Positions 22,389-28,800 of a DNA stretch of 28,800 bases are shown here, piece after piece. Positions within the stretch are counted from its first letter, which is position 1; every line of letters begins with the position of its first letter. The stretch covers positions 1 through 28,800 of the forward strand of contig DAXETY010000075.1 of the NCBI GenBank assembly GCA_051155755.1. Direction: 5' to 3'. Source of the stretch: DAXETY01 sp051155755 (GTDB lineage: Bacteria; Desulfobacterota; Desulfobacteria; Desulfobacterales; SG8-13). Below the pieces are notes generated by a model. It was not told where the DNA came from. It did no database searches and was given only the letters and a program-made list of their open reading frames with translations. A program made the translations under genes and the position numbers.

Positions 22389-24299
22389 ATGGAAGCCATG
22401 TTTCAATCCTATCGGTTCGGCGGGCTCGAATTGAAAAACCGGTTCGTTTTTCCACCGGTCAAAACCGGTTTCGGTCTGCCCGACGGCAAGGTTACGGAAC
22501 GACAATTGGACTATTACCGACAGATCGCCGCCAACGGCCCCGGCATCGTGATTGTCGAACCGGTGTCCGTGACCGCCGACGGCCGCGAACATCCCCGGCA
22601 GCTCTGTGTTCATTTGCCGGAAAGCGTCGATGAATTGAAAAAGATCGTCGATGTGATCCACCAGGAAGACCGGCTGGCCTGTCTGCATTTGAATCACGCC
22701 GGTGCCGCCGCCAACCCCAAAGTTACCGGAAGTGCGCCCAGGTCGGCGTCACCGCTGACCTGTCCCACGACCGGGCAGACGGCCGAAGCCCTGACCATTG
22801 CCCAGATCGACACCATCCTGGCCGCGTTTACCGAGGCCGCCGGCAAGGCGGTAGCGGCCGGCTTTGATTTGCTGGAAATCCAGTGCGGGCACGGTTACCT
22901 GGTTTCCCAGTTTCTGAATCGCAAGATCAACAAGCGATCCGACGTCTACGGGCAATATCGGCCTACATTTGCGGAAAACGTGCTGGCCGCGGTGAGAACC
23001 GGCGCCCCACGTCTCCCCCTGATCGTTCGCGTCTCCGGCGACGAGATGGCTCCCGAGTTCGGCATCGAGCGCGCCGACCTGGCTCCGCTGCTTGAGCTGG
23101 CCGAAGCCGCCGGTGCGGCCGGCATTCATGTCGGGATGGGCAGCTCCTGTTTCAGTCCGCCCTGGTATTTTCATCACTCCAGCCTGCCGGAAAAGCCGCA
23201 GTTGGATGCGCTCGGATGGGTTCGCAAACAGACCTCGCTGCCCGTCATTGTCGCCGGCCGCATGGGGCGCCCGGCGAAAGTCGAAGCCGTGCTGGAAGAA
23301 AACCTGGCCGACCTGGTGGCCCTGGGCCGGCCGTTGATCGCCGATCCGGACCTGATCGAAAAATGGCGGACCGGCCAAACCGATGCGGTGCGGTATTGCG
23401 GCTACTGCCTGCAGGGGTGCCTGCATCGGCTCAAAAACGGCGAGCCCCTGGGATGCAATCTGAATCCCGCCGTCGGCATGCCGGCGCTGACGCCGTCGAA
23501 CCGACCGTTGAATGTTCTTGTCGCCGGCGGCGGGCCGGCCGGCATGAGTGCGGCGGTCTACCTCAGCCGGCGCGGTCACCACGTGAGCCTGGCGGAAAAG
23601 GCCGATCGTCTGGGCGGGCAGTTTTGGCTTGCCTGGCAGGCGCCCGGAAAGCAGAGCATGCAGGAAGGACTGGAGGCACTTTGCCGCTTGGCCACCACAG
23701 CTGCCGAGACGGTGTACATGGGCCGATCCGTGGATGCGGAACTGGTCCGGGAAATCCGACCCGATCTGCTGGTGTGGGCCACCGGGGCGCAGCAGAACAT
23801 TCCCGAAATCGACGGACTGAAAGATCAGTATACCCTGACCGCAGTGGAATACTTTGCCGGCGGTGCGGAAATCCGTGGTCCCCGGGTCCTGGTGATCGGT
23901 GCCGGACGGGCCGGACTGGAAATTTCGGAAAAGCTCGGAAAGCAGGGCTACGAAGTTGTGGCCACCAAGCGCACTGATCCGATCGGCAGCATGATGGAGA
24001 TGATCACCAAAAAACTGACGCTGATGCGGCTCGAGCAGTTGCCGAACGTCACCCTGATGCCTCATACGGCGGTAACGGCGTTTACCCCGGATGCGGTCGA
24101 GATGGTGCAGGATGGTGAAAAAAAATTTCTGGCACCCTTTCAAACGGTGATCCTGGCCCCCGGCATGCATTCGGCCCCGGCCCCCGGCGAAGACATTCGC
24201 CAGGCGGTCGTCGATGTGGCGGTCATCGGGGACGCCGATACGGTGCAGGATATATTCAGTGCGGTCAAGGCCGGCTACGAGCTGGCGCAACGATACTGA
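22389..24299 (+). CDS. Iron-sulfur flavoprotein, OYE/2,4-dienoyl-CoA reductase family
   Basis: A 636-aa NAD(P)H:flavin oxidoreductase. N-terminal FMN-binding TIM barrel of Old Yellow Enzyme type (about 1-330), with the active-site segment CGHGYLVSQFLN. Next, a [4Fe-4S] motif C337-x2-C340-x3-C344-x11-C356. Then an FAD/NAD(P) Rossmann region starting NVLVAGGGPAGMSAAVYLSRRG, with a second dinucleotide fold at VLVIGAGRAGLEISEKLG. This is the architecture of 2,4-dienoyl-CoA reductase, trimethylamine dehydrogenase, 2-enoate reductases and N-methyl amino acid demethylases, so the substrate may be an enoate, enoyl-CoA or methylated amine. AAAGGAGG lies four nt before the ATG. It is sandwiched between the thioredoxin-like gene and DUF1638 and probably shares their operon. 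Confidence 0.93.
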   Translation: MEAMFQSYRFGGLELKNRFVFPPVKTGFGLPDGKVTERQLDYYRQIAANGPGIVIVEPVSVTADGREHPRQLCVHLPESVDELKKIVDVIHQEDRLACLHLNHAGAAANPKVTGSAPRSASPLTCPTTGQTAEALTIAQIDTILAAFTEAAGKAVAAGFDLLEIQCGHGYLVSQFLNRKINKRSDVYGQYRPTFAENVLAAVRTGAPRLPLIVRVSGDEMAPEFGIERADLAPLLELAEAAGAAGIHVGMGSSCFSPPWYFHHSSLPEKPQLDALGWVRKQTSLPVIVAGRMGRPAKVEAVLEENLADLVALGRPLIADPDLIEKWRTGQTDAVRYCGYCLQGCLHRLKNGEPLGCNLNPAVGMPALTPSNRPLNVLVAGGGPAGMSAAVYLSRRGHHVSLAEKADRLGGQFWLAWQAPGKQSMQEGLEALCRLATTAAETVYMGRSVDAELVREIRPDLLVWATGAQQNIPEIDGLKDQYTLTAVEYFAGGAEIRGPRVLVIGAGRAGLEISEKLGKQGYEVVATKRTDPIGSMMEMITKKLTLMRLEQLPNVTLMPHTAVTAFTPDAVEMVQDGEKKFLAPFQTVILAPGMHSAPAPGEDIRQAVVDVAVIGDADTVQDIFSAVKAGYELAQRY

Positions 24300-24321
24300 A
24301 ATTGACCCGGAAGGTGCAATC

Positions 24322-24978
24322 ATGGAGAATCTGTCCTTTGCCGAAACTGCCGTGGTGTCTTGCGGCACCCTGAGCCTGGAACTGAAGTATTTGCAAAAAG
24401 AAGGTTTTCTCGACACCGAGCACCTGTATTTCACCACCCCGGGGCTGCACGAAGACATCCGCGAGCTGGAGCGCCAACTCGTCGATCGTATTCGCGCGGC
24501 CCGGGAAAAAGCCGGGCGGGTGCTGGTCGTTTACGGAGGGAAATTCTGCTACGTCAACGCCGACAACCCCACCCGCACCATGCAGACGATCGTCGCCGAG
24601 CAGGGCCCCGAGGTGGTCCGCATCCAGGCCACTCACTGCATGGACATGATCGCCTCCGAAGCCCAGCGGCAGGAGATTGCCCGGGAGGTCGCCGGCGGCG
24701 AGAAAGTCTGGTGGATGACTCCGGGGTGGATCAAGTTTCGCCACCATGTGTTCAAGGGCTGGGATCAAGGACTGGCCAACGAAAATTTCCCCCGGCACAC
24801 CGGCGGAGCCGTTGTGCTGGACGGCATCGGCTACATGGACACTTACATGGCCGAAAATCCGGACGCGTTTTTGGAATACTCGGACTGGATGGGCGTTCCG
24901 ATTACCCCGTATCCGGTGACGCTGGAACGGTTCAAATCCCTGCTGGCCGAACCGGTGCGAAGGCTGGCTGCCGCTTGA
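24322..24978 (+). CDS. DUF1638 domain protein
   Basis: A 218-aa protein that I assign to DUF1638 from its opening VSCGTLSLELKYL, the central GGKFCYVNADNPTR and ATHCMDMIASEAQR, and WWMTPGW. Conserved Cys residues in these segments suggest metal binding. DUF1638 has no proven function. To my knowledge it is common in anaerobes and often found near corrinoid methyltransferase genes of methylamine or betaine metabolism. It starts 22 nt after the flavoenzyme stop with a weak AAGG ribosome site and probably ends that operon. The following 258 nt hold no gene; a 7-bp stem (AACGGTG 25011-25017 with CACCGTT 25028-25034) lies there without a T-run. Confidence 0.8.
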   Translation: MENLSFAETAVVSCGTLSLELKYLQKEGFLDTEHLYFTTPGLHEDIRELERQLVDRIRAAREKAGRVLVVYGGKFCYVNADNPTRTMQTIVAEQGPEVVRIQATHCMDMIASEAQRQEIAREVAGGEKVWWMTPGWIKFRHHVFKGWDQGLANENFPRHTGGAVVLDGIGYMDTYMAENPDAFLEYSDWMGVPITPYPVTLERFKSLLAEPVRRLAAA

Positions 24979-25236
24979 AGCCGAGGTTGGTGCGCCTTCC
25001 CAAAGACCCAAACGGTGCCAAGAGAATCACCGTTGGTTGCAGTGGGGGACGGGAGCGAAACGAACCGCAGGATCGTATCCATTGGCAATCGAAAGGTGGA
25101 AAACCGCGAATCCAGCTGAACCGCGATTTGCTCTCTGCGGCAATGGGTTTCGACCCCGGTCCGAATCTTCCCCGCATCATCTGACGACAAGCGGTCTGCA
25201 AACGCATCGAAACCCTAAACGGGAAAGGAGGAGACC

Positions 25237-25500
25237 ATGTACGCACTCATTTACGACGAACATGATCTTCTTAAACCGCAGAAAAAAGTCATCTCGGTGC
25301 ACCGAAGCCGGGAAACCGCAGAGAAAGCGCTAGATAAGCGAATGCGCACGTTGGGACGCAGCATCGAAGAATGCAACACGCGCATTGTCTGGGTGGCAGG
25401 CAAGGTCCGTCAGGGCGACACCCTGACAGGATCGGATTTTGAAACCTGGCGGCCGGGAGAAAAAATACCGGCCGGCGACATTTATTCCGACACGGATTAA
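25237..25500 (+). CDS. 87-aa protein of unknown function
   Basis: A small soluble protein with no recognised domain. It has an N-terminal beta strand (YALIYDEHD), a basic helix (SRETAEKALDKRMRTLG) and a C-terminal WRPGEKIPAGDIYSDTD tail. A strong ribosome site (AAAGGAGGAG) lies about four nt before the ATG, which supports it as a real gene. The rubredoxin-like gene follows 90 nt later and the universal stress protein after that, so this may be part of a stress- or redox-related group. It has one Cys and no membrane segment. Confidence 0.72.
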   Translation: MYALIYDEHDLLKPQKKVISVHRSRETAEKALDKRMRTLGRSIEECNTRIVWVAGKVRQGDTLTGSDFETWRPGEKIPAGDIYSDTD

Positions 25501-25590
25501 CGCCCGGTACCGCCATCCGGTTTGTCTTTGCGCAACCGTCTGCTTGCGGTTGCGGTTCGCGATTCGGAAGCAGACCCGGAGGAGACGGAA

Positions 25591-25836
25591 ATGCAAGCAA
25601 ATGATGAACAGTGGCAGTGCGCCCACTGCGGCTATGCGGCCGACGGGAGATTTGAGGGAGACATCTGTCCCAAGTGCGGCCTGACTTACTGGAAGTGCAA
25701 CGAGTGCGGTTTTCTGCTGACGGCCTCCGTGCCGCCGGATACATGTCCGTCCTGCAAAAAGCGGGATTCCTTCAAAAACGTGACCTGCTATGTACCGGAG
25801 TGCGGCGGACCGCAGAACATCGATCCGCGGTTATAG
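25591..25836 (+). CDS. Ten-cysteine rubredoxin-like / zinc-ribbon protein
   Basis: An 81-aa protein with two successive rubredoxin-like cysteine knuckle sets: C10-x2-C13 with C26-x2-C29, then C36-x2-C39 with C52-x2-C55, and a last pair C66-x4-C71. The first set (CAHCGYAADG ... CPKCG) resembles the rubredoxin module of rubrerythrins. Each set could bind one iron or zinc; iron would imply electron transfer or peroxide-related redox work, zinc a structural role. The ATG at 25591 has GGAGGAG six nt upstream; an upstream in-frame TTG at 25522 would add a tail with no Cys. It lies upstream of the universal stress protein. Confidence 0.83.
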   Translation: MQANDEQWQCAHCGYAADGRFEGDICPKCGLTYWKCNECGFLLTASVPPDTCPSCKKRDSFKNVTCYVPECGGPQNIDPRL

Positions 25837-26030
25837 GAAATCGCCTGCGGCAGGGCCGAGGAGGCAACTTGCGGCTGTCTGGATTGTTCATCAGTCGCAA
25901 ACGTCGTAGGTCGTGCCACACCACTGATGAGATAGGCCGGTCGAAACGCCGACCACCGCCAGCCCTGCCACGGTCCGGTTAATTTCGCCGCGTGTCGAGC
26001 AACAACGGCCGCACCGGGAGGAGTATAGCG

Positions 26031-26984
26031 ATGGAAAAGCAAAATAAAATATTATTCGGCATCGACGACTCCGACTTCGCCATGCAGGCCCTGACCGAAG
26101 TCGCCAGGTTGTTGCAGCACCGGGAAGATATTCAGTTGACGCTGTTTCACGGAGTTCCCGATCCGGACATTGCCTTGTTGTCCAAATTGTTTGGTCCGGA
26201 TGCAGACAAGATCGAATCGCACCGGGCGCTTTGGGTGGCCAATGCGCGCAAGAGTCTAGCCCGAGCTGCGGAGACATTGACGAGATCCGGAATCGATTCA
26301 GACCGGCTGTCGACCGTTTTCGAAGAAAGTTGCAACGATCCAGCCGGTGCCATTCTGAAGCTGGCCGACGCCCAGGGATTTGATACCATTGCCGTGGGTC
26401 GCTGGGGGAAAACCACCGTATCGCGACAGATCATCGGATCGGTGACCTATCGGCTGGCCCATCTGGCCCACAACCGTGCCCTGTGGGTCATCGATCCCCG
26501 CATCTGCTCCCATGACGTGTTGGTCGGCATTGTCGGGGCGCCCATCAGCCGCAGGGTATTGGACTATGCGGTCCGCCATTTTGCGCATCTGAAAGAAAGC
26601 CGCTTTACTTTCCTGCACGTAATTTCCCCGGTGCCACCGCAGCTCTGGGAATCCGAGGGCATCCCGCCAAAGGGTGGAAACGAGCTGGAGCCAAAAATCG
26701 CGGCCTGGTTGAAAGAGTATACCGACAAGGTCAAAGCGATTGCCGGAGATGCCAAAGAAGCGCTGGTCGCCGCCGGGGTCCCGGAACAGAATGTCACATT
26801 TAAATTTCAGCCCCTAAAAACCGGTATCGCCAGGGATATTCTGCTGGAAATGGAAGAAGGCAATCACGGCATTCTGGTAATCGGCCGCAAGGGCTACAAG
26901 GACATCCGGGAGTTCGGCATGGGCAGCAAGGCCAATAAACTGCTGATCGCCGGTCGCGCATTTGTGATATGCTTGGTTTCCTGA
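26031..26984 (+). CDS. Tandem universal stress protein (two UspA domains)
   Basis: A 317-aa cytoplasmic protein with two UspA domains (about 1-150 and 158-317). Each carries the ATP-binding motif G-x2-G-x9-G-S: GRWGKTTVSRQIIGS in the first and GRKGYKDIREFGMGS in the second, so both halves could bind ATP. Such proteins help survival under starvation or oxidative stress in known bacteria; direct targets are unknown. GGGAGGAG lies seven nt before the ATG, favouring it over the in-frame GTG at 25992. The 194 nt upstream contain an 8-bp inverted repeat (TCATCAGT/ACTGATGA) but no clear promoter. It is convergent with sigma54 activator 2, with 31 nt between stops. Confidence 0.93.
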   Translation: MEKQNKILFGIDDSDFAMQALTEVARLLQHREDIQLTLFHGVPDPDIALLSKLFGPDADKIESHRALWVANARKSLARAAETLTRSGIDSDRLSTVFEESCNDPAGAILKLADAQGFDTIAVGRWGKTTVSRQIIGSVTYRLAHLAHNRALWVIDPRICSHDVLVGIVGAPISRRVLDYAVRHFAHLKESRFTFLHVISPVPPQLWESEGIPPKGGNELEPKIAAWLKEYTDKVKAIAGDAKEALVAAGVPEQNVTFKFQPLKTGIARDILLEMEEGNHGILVIGRKGYKDIREFGMGSKANKLLIAGRAFVICLVS

Positions 26985-27015
26985 TGTCGAGCGCAAGGAC
27001 GGTTTCGTAAGGCAC

Positions 27016-28353
27016 TCAAGGCTTTCGAATGCCGTAGCGCTGAATTTTTCGACGCAGGGTGTTTTTATCGATCTGCAATTCCCGGGCGGTCGCCATCCGA
27101 CGCCAGTTGTTGCGGATCAGGGCATTGCGAATGATCTGTTCCTCGTGGTCCTTGAGGCTTCGTGCGCCGGACTCTGAAAGCGCGTTTTCCTGCGGGCGCA
27201 CCTGCTCGGGCAGGTGAACCAGTCCGATCATCTCGTCGCGACAGAGCACAAAGGCATGTTCGATTGCGTTTTCCAGTTCGCGGACATTTCCCGGCCACGT
27301 ATGCAGAGCCAAGGCGGCCATGGCATCATCGGCAACACCGACGATGTGTTTGCCGGTGAGCGCTTTGAAACGTTCGACGAAGTGGTCGACCAGCAATGGA
27401 ATGTCCTCCATCCGATCTGCCAACGCGGGTAGCTGCAAACACACCACTTTAATCCGAAAATAGAGATCCTCGCGAAACTCTTTGCGCTCAGTCATTTTTT
27501 TTAAATCTCGATGCGTGGCGGCGACCACCCGCGCCTTCGTCTGGATGCTTTCCGTGCCACCCAGGGGAGAATAGGTCCGGTTTTCGAGTACCCGCAGCAG
27601 TCGAACCTGCATGGCCGGGGAGATGTCGCCGATTTCGTCCAGAAAGATCGTCCCCTTGCCGGCCTGGGTGAAGCGTCCGGGCTTGTCTCGCTTGGCGTCG
27701 GTGAAAGCGCCCGCCTTGTATCCAAAAAGTTCGGATTCAATCAACGTGTCCGGCAGAGCACCGCAATTGACGGTCACAAAGGGTGCATTTCTTTGGGGAC
27801 CCTGATTGTGAATGGCCCGGGCAAAAAGCTCCTTGCCGGTGCCGCTGGCACCCTCGATCAGCACGTTGCTGCGGCTGTCGGCAACCTGCGGCAGGATGGA
27901 AAAAAGCTGCATCATTTTGTGGTTTTTACTGACGATATTTTCAAAGGTTTGCGTTTTGTTGAACTCCCGCCGCAGGTAGTGAATTTCGGACAAATCCCGA
28001 AACGTCTCCACCCCGCCGTTGATTCTGCCTCTGCTGTCGCGCATGACACTGGTGTTAACGCTGACCGGGATCCGCTTGTTGTCTGCGCGTACAATGTAAA
28101 CGGGCACATTTTTGCACGGTTCACCGGTGTGCATGGTTTTCTTGAGACAACAACTGGATTCACAGATCTCGGCCCGCATCACTTCGAAGCATTTGCGTCC
28201 GAGGGCTTCAGCACGGGGTACGCCGGTGATGGTTTCGGCCGCCCGGTTGAAGGAAGCGATCACGTGGTTGCGGGTTACGGTGAGCACACCGTCGCTGATG
28301 CTGTCCAGAATGGCTTGATAGTCGGTCAGCGGAGTCGGGTTGGGCTTTTTCAA
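27016..28353 (-). CDS. Sigma54-dependent activator 2 (PAS-AAA-Fis)
   Basis: A 445-aa enhancer-binding regulator. The PAS domain (about 10-125) has a cysteine cluster C55, C64, C68, C69, C80. The AAA+ domain (about 140-375) has Walker A EGASGTGKE, Walker B IFLDEIG and WPGNVRELENAIEHAF. Its sigma54-contact loop reads GAFTDA (215-220) instead of GAFTGA. The Fis-type helix-turn-helix occupies about 402-443. The start is TTG (complement of 28351-28353); no better in-frame start was found and the ribosome site is weak. It is divergent from a c-type cytochrome gene with a -24/-12 promoter and two direct repeats between, so it very probably activates that operon in response to a redox or ligand signal at the PAS domain. 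Confidence 0.96.
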   Translation of the reverse strand: MKKPNPTPLTDYQAILDSISDGVLTVTRNHVIASFNRAAETITGVPRAEALGRKCFEVMRAEICESSCCLKKTMHTGEPCKNVPVYIVRADNKRIPVSVNTSVMRDSRGRINGGVETFRDLSEIHYLRREFNKTQTFENIVSKNHKMMQLFSILPQVADSRSNVLIEGASGTGKELFARAIHNQGPQRNAPFVTVNCGALPDTLIESELFGYKAGAFTDAKRDKPGRFTQAGKGTIFLDEIGDISPAMQVRLLRVLENRTYSPLGGTESIQTKARVVAATHRDLKKMTERKEFREDLYFRIKVVCLQLPALADRMEDIPLLVDHFVERFKALTGKHIVGVADDAMAALALHTWPGNVRELENAIEHAFVLCRDEMIGLVHLPEQVRPQENALSESGARSLKDHEEQIIRNALIRNNWRRMATARELQIDKNTLRRKIQRYGIRKP

Positions 28354-28381
28354 GTCTGGAATTCTCGATGGTGGTGAAAAA

Positions 28382-28433
28382 TGGGTGCGTTTTGCATCTA
28401 TTCAGGGCCCCACTTGGGTACAATTTGCATCCA
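28382..28433. promoter_or_regulatory. Tandem enhancer (UAS) sites for sigma54 activator 2
   Basis: Two 19-bp direct repeats, TGGGTGCGTTTTGCATCTA (28382-28400) and TGGGTACAATTTGCATCCA (28415-28433), match at 14 of 19 positions and start 33 bp apart, close to three helical turns. Each is an imperfect inverted repeat of the form TGGGT[AG]C-N5-GCATC[CT]A. They lie about 115-170 nt upstream of the expected start of the sigma54 promoter, the usual enhancer distance. An A/T tract (28464-28476) between them and the promoter may bend the DNA. Confidence 0.72.
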
Positions 28434-28461
28434 GTTAACCCCCCTTTGAAGTGTCTGTCAA
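28433..28461 (-). promoter_or_regulatory. Candidate sigma70 promoter of activator 2
   Basis: On the minus strand, TTGACA (complement of 28456-28461), a 17-nt spacer and a weak -10 TTAACT (complement of 28433-28438). The -10 box abuts the nearer enhancer repeat, so activator binding could repress its own transcription. Confidence 0.42.
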
Positions 28462-28522
28462 TCTTTTTTTAAAAAAGTTGAATTATTTAAGACTCATAAA
28501 AATCCATTCCATATTAACTTGA

Positions 28523-28540
28523 CTGGCATGTTCGTTGCTT
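28523..28540 (+). promoter_or_regulatory. Sigma54 (-24/-12) promoter of the cytochrome c gene
   Basis: CTGGCATGTTCGTTGCTT has the -24 GG at 28525-28526 and the -12 GC at 28537-28538, exactly 10 nt apart, inside TGGCATG and TTGCT. This is one base from the TGGCACG-N4-TTGCW consensus. The expected start is near 28550, about 60 nt before the cytochrome start codon. Confidence 0.82.
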
Positions 28541-28608
28541 TCCTATAAACCACACCCGTTGTTTTACGAAATACCCCCCAGCAACCGTATGCGCGAAAGG
28601 AGGTCCCC

Positions 28609-28800
28609 TTGCAAAACTGCATTCAACCTGGTCCCAAGCGTTGGCTGTTATTCATCGGATTGATTGTGTGTGCCGCCGGGGTTCTGCTGATTTTGCACAG
28701 TCCCCGGGTCGCCGCCGATGAAAAGAAAATGGTCGAACACCAGAAGGCTTTTGCCATTTACCAGCAGAAATGCCTGTCCTGCCACGATTCGGTGGCTGAT
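28609..28800 (+). CDS. Membrane-anchored c-type cytochrome, N-terminal part (cut by window end)
   Basis: The first 64 codons of a gene that continues past the window. A basic N-terminus and one hydrophobic helix (about residues 12-30, WLLFIGLIVCAAGVLLILH) form a signal anchor or uncleaved signal, followed by a heme c site C55-L-S-C58-H59 in YQQKCLSCHD, so the protein faces the periplasm. It starts with TTG at 28609, with AAAGGAGG five nt upstream; an ATG at 28589 is out of frame. A strong sigma54 promoter precedes it and activator 2 diverges from it. Whether it is mono- or multiheme cannot be seen. A role in periplasmic electron transfer is inferred. Confidence 0.85.
   Translation, partial: MQNCIQPGPKRWLLFIGLIVCAAGVLLILHSPRVAADEKKMVEHQKAFAIYQQKCLSCHDSVAD

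Noticed and set aside
25868..25982. Small basic frame starting at a TTG after GAGGAGG before the universal stress gene
   Set aside because: The translation (37 residues, Arg/Pro-rich) looks random and the start is poor.
1..28800. CRISPR arrays, insertion sequences, tRNA or rRNA genes, attachment sites
   Set aside because: No regularly spaced repeats, transposase motifs, tRNA cloverleaf sequences or rRNA segments were recognised on either strand.

Overview
The window (about 60% GC, with AT-rich pockets only at 1-130 and about 28440-28560) reads as chromosome from an anaerobic, probably sulfate-reducing member of the Desulfobacterota (old Deltaproteobacteria). I infer this from gene content: a DUF362 ferredoxin protein, a TctABC-type tripartite tricarboxylate transporter, BKACE and CaiB/BaiF enzymes, an iron-sulfur Old Yellow Enzyme, DUF1638, rubredoxin-like mini-proteins, and two PAS-AAA-Fis sigma54 activators with cysteine-rich PAS domains. 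No rRNA, tRNA, insertion sequence, phage gene or CRISPR array was seen.

Layout. 301-2781 (+): an ArsB/NhaD-type ion transporter and a DUF362/2x[4Fe-4S] protein. 2851-4221 (-): a GNAT acetyltransferase and a beta-keto acid cleavage enzyme (BKACE). 4501-7343 (+): an AEC-family transporter, a GntR/FCD regulator with a 26-bp palindrome in its upstream region, and an aldo/keto reductase. 7537-17890 (+): a long catabolic cluster of tctC-tctB-tctA, a TIM-barrel sugar isomerase/epimerase, a two-subunit transketolase, a plant-type hydroxypyruvate reductase, a DUF1537 four-carbon acid sugar kinase and a CaiB/BaiF CoA transferase. Spacing is tight and several stop/start codons overlap. The cluster looks made to import a small hydroxylated carboxylic acid and feed it through phosphorylated and hydroxypyruvate-like intermediates into central metabolism. 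The substrate cannot be fixed from sequence, and no aldolase or decarboxylase is visible.

18247-19911 (+): a small acidic-tailed protein and a MetE/UROD-like protein. 20179-21585 (-): sigma54 activator 1, with a good sigma70 promoter and a perfect 16-bp palindrome at the inferred transcription start. Divergent from it, 22052-24978 (+): a thioredoxin fold lacking the first catalytic Cys, an OYE/dienoyl-CoA reductase-type iron-sulfur flavoenzyme, and a DUF1638 protein, preceded by an imperfect sigma54-like promoter. 25237-26984 (+): an 87-aa unknown, a 10-Cys rubredoxin-like protein and a tandem universal stress protein. 27016-28353 (-): sigma54 activator 2. Divergent from it, a strong -24/-12 promoter reads into a membrane-anchored c-type cytochrome cut by the window end at 28800. 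Two 19-bp direct repeats 33 bp apart lie between them and look like the activator's enhancer sites.

The most promising items for follow-up are the transporter-transketolase-hydroxypyruvate reductase-DUF1537 cluster as a possibly uncharacterised sugar-acid pathway, and the activator 2/enhancer/sigma54/cytochrome module, whose full regulatory architecture can be read directly from the sequence.
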